Shown here: one piece after another, positions 52,825 to 64,000 of the stretch
Position numbering within the stretch: position 1 is the first letter of the stretch
Layout: every line of letters begins with the position of its first letter
NCBI GenBank assembly: GCA_022376515.1
Contig: WTXI01000122.1
Coordinates: 43,919-107,918 of the forward strand
Source: Lactifluus volemus
Lineage: Eukaryota; Basidiomycota; Agaricomycetes; Russulales; Russulaceae
Direction of reading: 5' to 3'
DNA: 64,000 bases
The notes under the pieces: model-generated
Database searches by the model: none
What the model was told of the DNA's origin: nothing
What the model saw: only the letters and a program-made list of their open reading frames with translations
Program-made: the position numbers and the translations under genes

Positions 52825-53680
52825 ATGAGTCTCCAGCCGTCGGACGTCGACAAGCTCAGCGATGAGGAAATTCTCGAGCTCATGAAGAATGGCTCCAAAC
52901 TCCACCCTGACGCCTGGGTTGTCAAACTGACTTCCGGAACCTGTCGCAAAGCCTTCCCAAGACTTGGACGAAGACGCTTCAGATGCTTCAGAAGCGAACA
53001 CCCTCGACCTCCTGTTCTCAGAGACGACTATCCCCGTCCCACGCGTCCGCCGCGTTGTGAAACGCCAATGGGAACTTCTGGATCGTTATGGACTACATCC
53101 CAGGTTCAACATTAGCTCACGTTTGGCCAACTCTTTCAACGTGGCGGAAACTCCGTGTGGCTTTTACACTGCGCCGCTATGTCCGTCAGCTCTGTCGCCT
53201 GAAAGCGTCTGCACGACGCCGCCTGGCCCACTGAGCGCACAAGGAGCACGGATATGTGAATCCCCCATCTTTGGTCAAGTTCAATCTCACCGCGGCCCAT
53301 TCGCCTCGTATTCTGAGCTCTCAGCCTTTTTCAACGAGCGCCACCAGATGGCGATGGATGCCAAGAAGTTGCCTCGAGATGACCCCTCGAGGAAGGATTT
53401 ATTCGACAATTCCGAACCGCTCGTTCTGACACACCAGGATCTCAACCTTCGAAACGTCATTGTAGGCGAAGATGGTCGCCTTTGGATCATTGACTGGGCA
53501 TGGGCGGGATATTACCCGCCATGGTTTGAGTATGTGGCTATGCGGAGGCAGAATGAAGATGAGATGATCAGTGGAACAAACGACGAATTTTGGAAAGCGT
53601 TGATCCCTTTCATTTGTGGACCATATTTCAAGCAGGAAAGGTGGTTGTGGAGGATGTCACAGGGGTTGAACTTCAGATAA
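52825..53680 (+). pseudogene. Aminoglycoside-phosphotransferase-like kinase, frameshifted
   Basis: The C-terminal part is well preserved: LVLTHQDLNLRNVIVGEDGR with the H-D----N catalytic loop, and LWIIDWAWAGYYPPWFEYV with the metal-binding D. The N-terminal piece (LHPDAWVVKLTSGT, from ATG 52825) is in one frame and DASEANTLDLLFSETTIPVP in another. The middle (FWIVMDYIPGSTLAHVWPTL, about 53072-53200) lies in a third frame before the original frame resumes at GPLSAQGARI. One-base indels therefore cause three switches, although a frame of 238 codons stays open. Fungal members of this family are kinases of unknown small substrates. Confidence 0.8.
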
Positions 53681-54332
53681 GCGAATGCGTCGTCCTGGCT
53701 GGATAAGGTCCACAGTGATTTCTAATTCATCTGATTGGCTACATGGAATGGTGCTCAATGATAGAGCTTGGCGCCAGGTTCCTCAGGCGCCCAATACTTG
53801 TGATCAGCGCGAACCTCCGCCACCTTCAAACAGCTTGCCTCGGAACCTTTGGGTAAAAATGGGTTTAGGCATCGTGGGTGGGGAGAGGCAAGTGAGGTGC
53901 CTAGTACGTCACTTCTAAGTACGGACCGTGACCGTGTTCAATTCGTTGGGATGGTAGATGAGGGACGTTCACCTCTGGTACGGCATTTTTATGGGCTGAG
54001 GGATTACTACGAATAGAAAAATCTGAATGCAGGATGCATACTACAGATAAGAGTACCAGTACGTCTGTAACGGTCTGTTGCTCCGATTCTACTAATGGAG
54101 GCGTGGTAATAGAGCACAATACATGAAAACAACAATTAAGTCCAATACTTGCTATGTGTGAAAAACGAAACCCGCAGTGTCATGGTATGTGGCTGCCTGA
54201 ATCGAATATGATGTACCTCGTTGCATCCACTGGCACTTGCCTTACGCCATTGTATTCCACATTTGGTAAAGACGTCCCACGATCGCGTCGTCCACAAAAC
54301 GCTGATGAGTGGCAGTTGGCGGAAACATCAAA
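53681..54332. other. No gene seen; edge of the F-box array
   Basis: Intergenic. The first array unit's conserved upstream block begins about 54333. Frames here are short. Confidence 0.4.
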
Positions 54333-54645
54333 CCTTGGCCGACGCCGCGACGCGTAAATTTACGGACGGGCAAGTAGATCGAACACCATACTGAAAGTAC
54401 GTTGACAATCCTCACTACTTCGGAACAACCGAGTTTATGTATCCCCAATCAAGCGTTGCTCGAAAGCTCATCACACCCCACAAGCCCTTCTTCAAGCTTC
54501 AAGCTTCAAGCTCCGAATCAGAGTCTCACTTCGGAGCTTCTCTGGCCCTCTTCTGATCGCAACAGATGGCCCCTCGAAGACGAGAACGCGTCAAGGTATT
54601 GAAGGCCGCCGACAGGAATGGTACGCCTTTTCTCTAGCCCCCACG
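54333..54645 (+). promoter_or_regulatory. Conserved upstream block of the F-box units (unit 1)
   Basis: CCTTGGCCGACGCCGCGACG, CGTAAATTTACGGACGGGCA, GAAAGTACGT, GACAATCCTCAC and GAGTTTATGTATCCC occur in the same order before every array member (about 57310, 60094 and 63190). Then comes a short ATG GCC CCT frame and a CTAG before the main ATG. The perfect conservation of order suggests promoter plus 5' leader, perhaps with a small 5' exon. Confidence 0.55.
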
Positions 54646-56103
54646 ATGTCCACTTACCTTTCTGGTCCAGGCCAAAATTCACCACGTGTGACAATCAATG
54701 CGTTCCCAGTTGAGATACTCTCAGAAATATTCGACTCCTGCCGAGAAGCTGCGATGAAATCGGTGTGGGACTGGCCGCGAGGATGGCCAGGGACATGGCA
54801 TAAACTGTTACACGTATGCCGAACATGGCGATATGTCGTGCTTTCATCCCCACTCCGTCTCGATCTTTACGTTGACTGCTCAGACGGCAGCCCTGTCAGG
54901 GAACTGTTGCATATCTGGCCCCCCTTTCCTATCCAAATCACGTCTTTCAAACTTACGGATAACATCATTGCTGCACTCGAGCACCGTGACCGTGTATCCA
55001 AAATCCGTCTCTCGCTAACACGATGTGAGAAATTCGTCGCGGTAGTTCAAGAGCCACTCCCTGCGCTAACAAGCCTTGACCTTGAGAGGGCGTATGGGCG
55101 CGTTGATGAGAACTATGACACAGTGCCAGCGCTTCCCGCTACGTTCCTAGGAGGATCCGCTCCACGCCTACAATCACTCACTCTGAGGGGTATTCCATTT
55201 CCGACGCTACCTCAACTTCTTTTGTCTTGCAGTGCTCTTTCCGAACTCTCCCTTCACGATATATATGATCTTGGTTACATCTCGCCTGAGGCGATGGTCA
55301 CGGGCCTCTCCGCCTTGACCAGGCTCACGTACCTTTGCATCGAATTTGATGAAGCTTTTCTCCCCGATCAAATGATCCAACATCCACCTCTCCTCACACG
55401 CCCAGTGACCGCAGTCCTCCCCGCTCTCAAGAAGTTCCGTTTTGAAGGGTTCATTGAGTACTTGGAGGACCTCCTGGCTCGAATCGATGTTCCTCAACTC
55501 GAGGATTTCAGGATCGTGTTCTACCAGCAGCATATCTTTGACATCCGACAAGTCATCTCTCATTCACGGATGCTCGGGTCATTCAATCGTGCGGAGGTCA
55601 TATTTGACCTTTACAGTGTCGCCATCCGACTTGATCAACCAGAGGGAACAAATCCCATCAAAACGCTCGAGCTGGGAATCCACGATGGTAAACGGCTAGG
55701 TTGGCAAGTCTCTTCTATGACACAGATAGCCACCCAGTCTTCGCATCTACTTTCCAGCGTTACAGAGCTTGACATCCTCTGCGATCTAGTATCGTGTAGT
55801 CGTGAAATCCTCATGGACAATACAGAATGGCTGGAACTTTTCCACCTATTCTCTACTGTTAGGACTCTGCGTTTGTCTGGCGAGGTGGAGTCAAATGTCA
55901 TAGATTCGCTGCAAGAGCTCACTAGGGAATGCATCGCGGAGGTATTACCTAACCTTCAAAATATCTCCTTTCGCCAGTATCCAGGATACGAATTCGAGCA
56001 GCTACTCATAGGGCTATTCTTCGCCTCATCCGATCAATCTGCCATTCCAGTCGGCCTGATGATGAGCCCCTCATTTTCAGCTTATATAAGTTCTTGGCTA
56101 TAA
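54646..56103 (+). CDS. F-box/LRR-like protein, array unit 1 (intact)
   Basis: The single open frame has 485 codons from ATG 54646 (MSTYLSGPGQNSPRVTINAF). The F-box spans about residues 14-75 (PVEILSEIFDSCR ... WHKLLHVCRTWRYVVLSSPL). Repeats of leucine-rich type follow (LQSLTLRGIPFPTLPQLLL, ALSELSLHD, LTRLTYLCIEF, LEDLLARIDVPQLEDFRIV, VTELDILC, VRTLRLSGE, VLPNLQNISF). It is probably a substrate receptor of an SCF ubiquitin ligase; the substrate is unknown. It is the only uninterrupted copy of the array and is about 63-85% similar in appearance to units 2-4. Confidence 0.85.
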   Translation: MSTYLSGPGQNSPRVTINAFPVEILSEIFDSCREAAMKSVWDWPRGWPGTWHKLLHVCRTWRYVVLSSPLRLDLYVDCSDGSPVRELLHIWPPFPIQITSFKLTDNIIAALEHRDRVSKIRLSLTRCEKFVAVVQEPLPALTSLDLERAYGRVDENYDTVPALPATFLGGSAPRLQSLTLRGIPFPTLPQLLLSCSALSELSLHDIYDLGYISPEAMVTGLSALTRLTYLCIEFDEAFLPDQMIQHPPLLTRPVTAVLPALKKFRFEGFIEYLEDLLARIDVPQLEDFRIVFYQQHIFDIRQVISHSRMLGSFNRAEVIFDLYSVAIRLDQPEGTNPIKTLELGIHDGKRLGWQVSSMTQIATQSSHLLSSVTELDILCDLVSCSREILMDNTEWLELFHLFSTVRTLRLSGEVESNVIDSLQELTRECIAEVLPNLQNISFRQYPGYEFEQLLIGLFFASSDQSAIPVGLMMSPSFSAYISSWL

Positions 56104-57311
56104 CTACTGTCCTGCTTCATGTTTCGCCTGTCGTTTGTTTTTGATACCTGCTGTTACTCCACGTCCATCATGATTTCACACCGATGATACTTCGTAATAT
56201 TACTTACCGGGGCACGTGCCCATGTAATTTTGATACGTATATCATGATTTATCAATTATAGCATGTCCGGTGCTGTCTGCATCTCATCAACTTGAAAATA
56301 TGGGGAGGTTTTATGGCTTGTATACTGGCCACTGTCCAAGTCACGAGTAATACCTGTTATTTCTGGGCCATTGTCGTGTCCTCCTAGTCGTTGTTACCAC
56401 CAATGGCTCGATAGTCAGGCAAAGCTGCACCGAAGGTGAGGCATAGTGGGAGACCTTCACTACGTTGGCCCTTACTGACTGGATAAGATTCAAGATCACC
56501 TGTACAAATTCCATACAGCAACTTAACGGTTGGTTTCTAATTACTGTAACCTGATCGGCTCAGTACAGTCACAGTAGAGTGGTGCTCATGGTAGAACTTG
56601 GCACCTTTCATCAAGCACCCAACAGTGCTTATCAGTGCGAACCTCATCCACCTTCTTCAAAGAGGAACCATGGGGTAAGACGACAGCCACTCCCGGTTCC
56701 GTTGTACAAGAAATGATTGAACTTCTCAACCAGAAGATTGAAGATCTCGGTCGTGGTGCACTCCTTGCAATTAAAGCTTTGACTCCCAAACACTGCGCTA
56801 AAAAATTCTACAAACTTACTGGACTTCGATTTCGGGATTGGTAGCGTGAGTTGAGGCTTGCGCGTATCGAATGACGTTGAGCGCCGTGACCTGTCATGCT
56901 CATACTGGGCACCTCGGCCGCACCTATGTATTATGACATACAAGTTCAACCTCAGCTTCACAGCACAGATGGTGTGACGGGAAAAGTCACAGTACTGAGA
57001 AAGAGTAATGATAGATATGATTCCATCCTGAAATGACAGATGGTGGGCTAGCATTGGGCCAGTCAAGTCTGCCACCAGCCAATACAAGGCGCAAACAATT
57101 CACCGTACGAAAAGAATCTTAAAGAGAGCCACCGGCGAGATATATGGCCATAGAACATGAAAAATCAGCTGGTGGTTGTGGTGCTTCCAGACAAGCCGTG
57201 GCATACTCAATGAAGCTTACGATGTCACGGTTGCATTCCGTATTTGATAAGGGTCACATGAAACGTGACGCGTGATTGTTGATACCCGGCAGTTAGCATG
57301 AATTAAACCCT
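56104..57311. repeat. Array spacer 1 with decayed open frame
   Basis: This spacer is duplicated in part in the next one (compare 56640-56850 with 59490-59790: SVVQEMIELLNQKIEDLGRG versus SIVQVMIELL-NQKIEDFGRG). The plus-strand frame of 69 codons at 56635 may be a remnant of a gene carried in the repeat unit. I do not recognise it. Confidence 0.45.
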
Positions 57312-57522
57312 TGGCCGACGCCGCGACGCGTAAAGTTTACGGACGGGCGAGTGGACCGAACACCATAGTGAAAGTACGTCGACAATCCTCACCACTTCTC
57401 GTCGTAGAAGCAACCGAGTTTATGTATCCCCAATCAGGCGTTTCTCGAAAGCTTGTTACCCTACTAAGATAGATGGCACCTCCAAGCAGCAGGAATGGTA
57501 CGTCTTTTTTCTTGCGCCCGCG

Positions 57523-58973
57523 ATGTTCACTTATCTGTCTGGTCCAGGCCAGAATTCACCACGTGTGACAATCAATGCGTTTCCAGTTGAGATACTCCTA
57601 GACATTTTCGACTTCTGCCGAGTGGCTACTATGAAGTCATTGGGGCCATACCTTAAGCCGCCGCCCTGGCCGAGAGGATGGCCATGGACATGGCGTAAAC
57701 TGTTACACGTATGCCGAAGATGGCGATACGTCGTGCTTTCATCCCCACTCCGTCTCGATCTTTACGTTGACTGCTCAGACAGCAGCCCTGTGAGGGAATT
57801 GTTGCATGTCTGGCCCCCCTTTCCTATAAAAGTCACGTCTTTCGATCTTACGGATAACATCATTGCTGCACTCGAGCACCGTGACCGTGTATCCAGAATC
57901 AGCATCTGGCTAACGTGTTTACGATGTGAGGAACTCGCCACGATAATTCAAGAGCCACTCCCTGCGCTAACAAACCTTTACCTTGCGAGGATGTCTGGGC
58001 CGGTGATGAGAACTATGAGACTATGCCGGCGCTTCCTGCTACATTCCTAGGAGGATCCGCTCCACGCCTACAATCGCTCATTTTGAGGAGTGTTCCATTT
58101 CCGACGCTACCTCAACTTCTTTTGTCTTGCAGCCATCTTTCCGAACTCTCCCTTCACGACATATATGATCTAGGTTACATCTCACCCGAGGCGATGGTCA
58201 CGGGCCTCTCCACCTTGACCAGGCTCATGTACCTTTGCATCGGGTTTGGTGGAAGTTTTCTCCCTGATCAAGTGATCCAACATCCACCTCTCCTCACACG
58301 CCCAGTGACCGCTGTCCTCCCCACTCTCAAGAAGTTCCGTTTTGAAGGGTTCAGCGAGTACTTGGAGGACCTCCTGGCTCGAATCGATGTTCCTCAACTC
58401 GAGAGTTTCAGGATCTTGTTCTACCAGCAGCATATCTTTGACATCCGACAAGTCATCTCTCATTCACGGGTGATCGGGTCGTTCAATCGTGCGGAGGTCA
58501 CATTCGACCTTTTCAGCGTCTTCATCGGACTTTATCAGTCAGATGGAACAAATCCCGTCAAAACGCTCAGCCTCGGAATCTGTGATGGTCCCGATGAAGG
58601 GCTAGGTTGGCGAGTCTCTTCTATGACACAGATGGCCACCCAGTTTTCGTGTCTACTTTCCAGCATTGCAGAGCTTGACGTCGTCAGCGATCCATCATTA
58701 GATCATAATGATATCTTCATGGACAACACAGAATGGCTGGAACTTTTCCACCCATTCTCTGCTGTTCGGACTCTGCGTTTGTCTGGCGATGTAGAGTCAC
58801 ATGTCGTATTTTCGCTGCAACAGCTCACTGTGGAAAGTATCGCGAAGGTATTGCCTAACCTTCAAAATCTCTACTTTCGCCAGAGTCGAGGAAGCGAGTT
58901 CAAGTTCAAGGAGCAACCCATGGAGCTATTCTTTGCCCCATCCGATCACCCTGTCACTCCCCAGTCGGCGTGA
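57523..58973 (+). pseudogene. F-box/LRR-like gene, array unit 2, one frameshift
   Basis: The frame from ATG 57523 (MFTYLSGPGQNSPRV...) is open through the F-box and first repeats but shifts at about 57985-58000. There DENYET-MPALPATFLGG would be expected and GPVMRTMRL is read instead. The second half is open from 58023 to 58973. Apart from that shift, the sequence follows unit 1 closely. A short intron could also resolve it, but no good site is visible. The conserved upstream block is at 57312-57470. Confidence 0.82.
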
Positions 58974-60093
58974 TGACCATCAAACGCTCTTCACTTCCAG
59001 CTCATTGTTGTCTATAACTATAACTACATACCGTCTCTGCTTACGCCTGTCGTTTTTTTTTTTTGATACCTGCTGTTATTTCTCATCCATCATGATCCAT
59101 CACATGTCACCGGGGAACATTGTCATGAAATTTTGATACCCTTACACAGGCATATCATGATTTATCAACTGAAGTGTGTCCGTTCCGAGGAAATGTGTTT
59201 CTGCATCGCATTAAAGGTGGTGGCCAACTGTCAAAGTCACGTGATTCCCCGTTTATTATCCGGGCCGTTGTCGCGTCGTCCACTTGTATAGTCCTGGACT
59301 GGATAAGATTCCATAGAGCAATTTTACGCCGGTTGGTTTCTAATAACTGCAATCTGATCGGCTACATGTGGAGTGGTGCGCACGGGTAGAACTTGGCATC
59401 TTCGTCATCTGGCACCCAAAAGTACATATCAACGCGAATCTCATTCACCTTCTTCAAAAAGCTCGCCTTACAGGCAGAACCATGGGGTAAGATCTCTTAG
59501 CTCAAGAAGCTCAATTAAATGGGTCATCCAGGTCAGACAGCCGCTCCCGGCTCCATTGTACAAGTAATGATTGAACTTCTCCTCAATCAGAAGATTGAAG
59601 ATTTTGGTCGTGGTGCACTCCTTTACAATTAAAGGTTTGACTCCCGATGATACGGAGCATTTCTGGAGACTGTGAAGGTCTTGTTTATGGATCTGACCGA
59701 ACTTATAAAGCTCTTGCGCTAAAAAATGATTCAATAATGTTACTGGACTTCGATTTCGGGATTGGTAGCGTGAGGCTTGCGCGTGTCGAATTGAATGACG
59801 TTGAGCGCCGTAACCTGTCATGCATATAGGCACCCCCCGGCCAGTATGAGGCGTAAACAATTTTCCCTACGAAAGAGTCTTAAAGGAAGCCACCAGGAAG
59901 CCACCAGCGAGATATATGGCCATAGACATGAACAAACGGCCGGATTGTGGTGCTTCCAGGACAGGCCGTGGCATACTGTACTCAATGAGCTTACGATATT
60001 GCGTTCCGTATTTTCCGTATTTGATAAAGAAATCCCACGAACCGCGTCAGTCAACAAAACGCTGAGCGGCAGTAAGCGGGAATCATCAAACCT
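58974..60093. repeat. Array spacer 2
   Basis: Contains the second copy of the spacer frame (59490-59790) with stops, and LLDFDFGIGSV in a neighbouring frame. Nothing intact. Confidence 0.45.
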
Positions 60094-60362
60094 TGGCCGA
60101 CCCCGCGACGCGTAAATTTTACGGACGGGCAAGTGGACCGAAGTGAAAGTACGTCGACAATCCTCACTACTTCTCGTCGTAGAAACGACTGAGTTTATGT
60201 ACCCCCAATCAGGCGTTGCTCGAAAACTCGTCACCCCACTAAGCCCTTCAAGCTCCGAATCAGATAGTCTCACTTCGGAGCATCTCTGGCGTTCTTCTGA
60301 TAGATGGCCCCTCCCAGACGAGAAGGCGGCAGGAATAGTACGTCTTTTTTCTAGCGCACACA

Positions 60363-61799
60363 ATGTTCACTTACCTGTCTGGTCCAGGCCGGAATTCACT
60401 ACGTGTGACAATCAATGCATTCCCAGTTGAGATACTCTTAGAAATTTTCGAGTTCTGCCGAGCGGCTGCTATGAAATTAGAGTTGCCATACTGGGTCCAC
60501 AGCCCTGGCCGGGAGGATGGCCAGGGACATGGCGTAAACTGTTACACGTATGCCGAACATGGCGATATGTCGTGCTTTCATCCCCACTCCGTCTCGATCT
60601 GTGCGTTGACTGCTCAGACGGCAGCCCTGTCAGGGAACTGTTGCATATCTGGCCCCCCTTTCCTATCCAAATCACGTCTTTCAAACTTACGGATAACATC
60701 ATTGCTGCACTCGAGCACCGTGACCGTGTATCCAGAATCAGCATCTGGCTAACGTGTTTACGATGTGAGAAACTCGCCACGATAATTCAAGAGCCGCTCC
60801 CTGCGCTAACAAGCATTAACCTTGAGAGGGTGTACGGGTACGGTGATGAGAACTATGACACAATGCCGGCGCTTCCCGCTACGTTCCTAGGAGGATCCGC
60901 TCCACGCCTACAATCACTCACTTTGTGGGATGTTCCATTTCCGACGCTACCTCAACTTCTTTTGTCTTGCAACGACCTTTCCGAACTCTCCCTTCTCAGA
61001 ATGTCTAATTCTGGTTACATCTCACCCGAGGCTCTGGCCACGGGCCTCTCCGCCTTGACCAGGCTCACGTACCTTTGCATCGAATTCGATGGAACTTTTC
61101 TCCCTCGTCAAGCAATCCAACATCCACCTCTGCTCACACGCACAGTGACCGCAGTCCTCCCCACTCTCAAGAAGTTCCATTTTGAAGGGGTCAGCGAGTA
61201 CTTGGAGGACCTCCTGGCCCAAATCGATGTCCCTCAACTCGAGGATTTCAGGATCGTGTTCTTCCGGCAGCACGACTTTGATATCCGACAAGTCATCTCT
61301 CATTCACAGGCGCTCGGGTCGTTCAATCGTGCGGAGGTCATATTTAGCCTTTTCAACGTCTTCATCGGACTTTATCAGCCAATCCGGTCAAAACGCTCAG
61401 GCTCGGAATCCAAGATGGTCACGATGAAGGGCTAGGTTGGCAAGTCTCTTCTATTACACAGATGGGCACCCAGTTTTCGTGTCTACTTTCCAGCATTGCA
61501 GAGCTTGATATCCTCAGCAATATTCATTGGATGTCAATGAAATCTTCATAGTCAACACAGAATGGCTGGAACTTTTCCACCCATTCTCTGCTGTTCGGAC
61601 TCTGTATTTGTCTGGCGGTGTAGGGTCACATGTCGTATCTTCGCTGCAAGAGCTCACTGGGGAAAGAATTGCGGAGGTATTACCTAACCTTCAAAATCTC
61701 TACTTTCGCCAAGGAAACGAATTCGAGCAGCTACCCATAGATCTATCTTCGCCCCATCCGATCACCCTGTCACTCTCCAGTCAGCATGATGACCATTAA
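60363..61799 (+). pseudogene. F-box/LRR-like gene, array unit 3, several frameshifts
   Basis: ATG at 60363 (MFTYLSGPGRNSLRVTINAF) opens a frame that shifts near 60500, just inside the F-box (WVHSPGRED instead of PWPRGWPGTW). 60572-61435 is the main repeat frame. Near 61381 a small deletion after GLYQ shifts it again. A third shift is near 61520. The C-terminal part (EWLELFHPFSAVRTLYLSGG) ends at 61799. At least three lesions make this a pseudogene. The upstream block lies at 60094-60240. Confidence 0.85.
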
Positions 61800-62059
61800 A
61801 CGCTTTTCATTTCCGGCTCAGCATTATCTATAACTACATACCATTCCTGCTTACCCCTGTCGTTTGTTGTTTTGATACCTGCTGTTATTTATCGTCCATC
61901 ATGATCTCACATCTCAATCATTACATAGGACCAGGGCATGTGCTCATATAAATTTGATACCCTTACCCAGGCATATCATGATTTATCGACTGTAGCATGT
62001 CTGTTCCGAGGAAATAGATGCTGTCTGCATATCATTAACACTCACTCACGCTCGAGGCA

Positions 62060-62420
62060 TTCGATCATCCGTGACATTTAGGCTTATGGTGTCGCCATCA
62101 GTCGATCCTCCCAAAATCCTCGAGCTGGGGATCAAAGACGATGCTGTGTCAACAAGTCTTGTCTATGACCATAGATATGCACCCCGTCTTCCTTTCTACT
62201 TTCCAGTTGCACAGAGCTCGACATCGTGAGCAACACATTCTTTTCGGAGTTGGATGACTCGGATTTTGACGATCTGATGGACAACCTCAGGCTGAGTGGC
62301 TGCTCCTTTTAAATCTATTCGCTGCTGTTCCGACCCTGCATCTTTCTGACAGGACACCGTGACAGTCCTTGATCGTATCTTCGCCGTTGGGAGACTCGGT
62401 CGAGGGGCGAGCCATAGAGC
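62060..62420 (+). pseudogene. C-terminal remnant of a further F-box copy
   Basis: This degenerate sequence resembles the last third of the array genes: a VAISRSSQNPRAGDQ-like stretch, ...CTCGACATC... and a FSAVPTLHLSD-like end, with stops and shifts throughout. No start or F-box precedes it. Confidence 0.55.
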
Positions 62421-62509
62421 AATTCATCACCACACGTCAGAATTCCGATCACCTCGTCATAGTCCACTCCCATAGCGATAGCGATCAGCGCACGTCAATC
62501 GGCGCTGAT

Positions 62510-62827
62510 GCCTTTTCGGGACCAGGTATTCATAGAAGTCCGTCAATGTAAGCCCGCTCAGATTTCGAACGTGTTGGAGTTTTCGTGGATTACAATGTCA
62601 TCCGTTCGTCTCAGCGAGATGTGTAGACAAAGACACAGATGTATAAAATGCCTGCGAGGCAGACAAAATTCTGCTGTCCTCGCGCAGGTTACGATATGAC
62701 TGTCAGCTGTTTGGGCAGCCTCGCGGGGATATCTGGATTCAAAGTCATGGTTGGCTGCGCCTTGCGTGGTCGCAGCGAGGGTGGCGAGAAAGATGAGAGC
62801 ACACTCTAGGGTAATAGCTCTCAACAT
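62510..62827 (-). pseudogene. Remnant of a berberine-bridge-type oxidase gene
   Basis: ATG at 62827 begins MLRAITLECALIFLATLAAT, clearly related to the signal peptide of gene 1 (MLRAVFLGCALIFPALLTTT). Further on are DDIVIHENSNTFEI, the counterpart of NDIVLHEKLGTVDI, then stops and shifts in the AGLTWT region. Most of the gene between is missing. It is an oxidase duplicate that became trapped in the F-box array. Confidence 0.7.
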
Positions 62828-63189
62828 AGTCGCACGAGAGGGACATTCAGTTATAAAAGCGATATTCCTGGCACAGCACAGAGCTTTAAAGGACCTTTAC
62901 AACGAAGCCACGGAAACACTGGCCCAAAGACTAATGATAGATATGATTCCCATCCCTAAAGTGAGAGATGGTGGGCATTGGGCCAGTCAAACCTGCCCCC
63001 AGTACGACGTGTAAACAATTTACCCTACGAAAAGAGTGTTAAAGAGAGCTACGAGCGAGCGAATGACTCGGAACATGAAGAAACGGCCAGCTTCAAGTTC
63101 CGGACAGGCTGTGGCATTAGTCAATGAAGCTTACGACGTTGCATTCCGCATTTGATAAAGAAGTCCCACGGACTCAGGGCTAGCGGGAA

Positions 63190-63420
63190 CCTTGGCTGAC
63201 GCCGCACCGCGTAAAGTTTACGGACGGGCAAGTGGACCGAACACCATAGCGAAAGTACGTCGACAATCCTCACCACTTCTCGTCGTAGAGGCAACTGAGT
63301 TTATGTATCCCGATCAGGCGTTGCTCAAAAGCTTGTCACCCTACTAGTACTAAGCCCTTTTTCAAGCTCCGAATCGGACAGTCTCACTTCGGAGCATCTC
63401 TGGCGTTTTTCTGATCCAAT
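63190..63420 (+). promoter_or_regulatory. Conserved upstream block of unit 4
   Basis: The GACGCCGC...GCGTAAAGTTTACGGACGGG, GAAAGTACGT and GACAATCCTCACC sequence is in the same order as in units 1-3, about 3.1 kb after the block of unit 3. Confidence 0.5.
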
Positions 63421-63477
63421 AGATGGCCCCTCCAAGACGGGAAGGCAGCAGGAATGGTATTTTTTTCTAGCACCCAT

Positions 63478-64000
63478 ATTCACTTACCTGTCTGGTCCAG
63501 GCCAGAATTCGCCACGTGTAACAATCAATGCGTTCCCAGTTGAGATACTCTTAGAACTTTTCGAGTTCTGCCGAGCGGCTTCTATGAACGTACTGTGGTT
63601 ACTACCTGCAGACCTGGCCGGGAGGATGGCCAGGGCATGGCGTACGCTGTTACACGTATGCCGAAGATGGCGATACGTCGTGCTTTCATCCCCACTCCGT
63701 CTCGATCTTCATTGACTGCTCAGACAGCAGCCCTGTGAGGGAATTGTTGCATATCTGGCCCCCTTTCCTATCCAAATCATGTCTTCCAATCTTACGGATA
63801 ACATCATTGCTGCACTCGAGCACCGTGACCGTGTATCCAGAATCAGCATCTGGCTAACGTGTTTACGATGTGAGAAACTCGCCACGATAATTCAAGAGCC
63901 GCTCCCTGCGCTAACAAGCATTAACCTTGAGAGGGTGTACGGGTACGGTGATGAGAACTATGACACAATGCCGGCGCTTCCCGCTACGTTCCTAGGAGGA
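63478..64000 (+). pseudogene. F-box/LRR-like gene, array unit 4, cut by window end
   Basis: The F-box region is recognisable (TINAFPVEILLELFEFCR, WRTLLHVCRRWRYVVLSSPL). The ATG of the other units is changed: CCATATTCACTTACC replaces ATGTTCACTTACC. A small deletion after the LRLDLH region also shifts the frame near 63710. It continues beyond the window. Confidence 0.75.

Overview
The window is nuclear DNA of a filamentous basidiomycete. Genes are broken by many short introns (about 45-80 bp, GT...AG). There are large F-box and NACHT-WD40 families, a chromodomain Ty3/gypsy element and hAT-type transposons, and no bacterial gene organisation. The repertoire fits Agaricomycetes and recalls the Rhizoctonia/Ceratobasidium group; that placement is inference. 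Gene-end coordinates are read from open frames and splice motifs without transcripts.

Layout. (1) 0-20.3 kb is a transposon island. A complete 8.35-kb Ty3/gypsy chromovirus (496-8840, minus strand, TSD TATCA) carries a nested solo LTR (1736-2349, TSD ATGTG). Its interior is disabled by stops and frameshifts. Two almost identical 3.39-kb hAT-like elements lie in opposite orientation (10627-14017 and 16173-19562), each with its own perfect 8-bp TSD. Both carry an internal 1.38-kb element (13-bp TIR, 4-bp TSD) and an intron-containing fragment of a host geranylgeranyltransferase-I beta-subunit gene. Between them are helitron and DDE-transposase scraps and a second solo LTR (15317-15921). (2) 20.3-36 kb is a gene-poor, duplicated region. 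It holds a shortened Sey1/atlastin-like GTPase, two F-box family members (one decayed), a duplicated 3' end of the isocitrate dehydrogenase gene, a copia scrap, a small TA-flanked MITE and a large NACHT-WD40 NLR-type gene with 16 very similar WD repeats. (3) 36.4-45.5 kb holds ordinary housekeeping genes on the minus strand: mitochondrial NADP-isocitrate dehydrogenase, purine nucleoside phosphorylase, an unknown 543-aa protein, a small unknown ORF and the urease accessory protein UreF. (4) 45.8-51.6 kb has a divergent pair of secreted berberine-bridge-like FAD oxidases; the plus-strand copy looks damaged. An aminoglycoside-phosphotransferase-like pseudogene follows. (5) 54.3-64 kb is a tandem array of F-box genes in units of about 2.8-3.1 kb with a conserved upstream block. 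The first copy is open, the next ones are frameshifted, and the last runs off the window.

Best leads: capture of a prenyltransferase gene fragment by a non-autonomous hAT element that was then amplified; a gypsy element whose primer-binding site is complementary to 12 nt of its own LTR at the expected transcript start, indicating Tf1-like self-priming; CpG-restricted differences between transposon copies; the short Sey1 paralogue with a new C-terminus; and the recent 387-bp triplet-repeat duplication in the NLR sensor domain.
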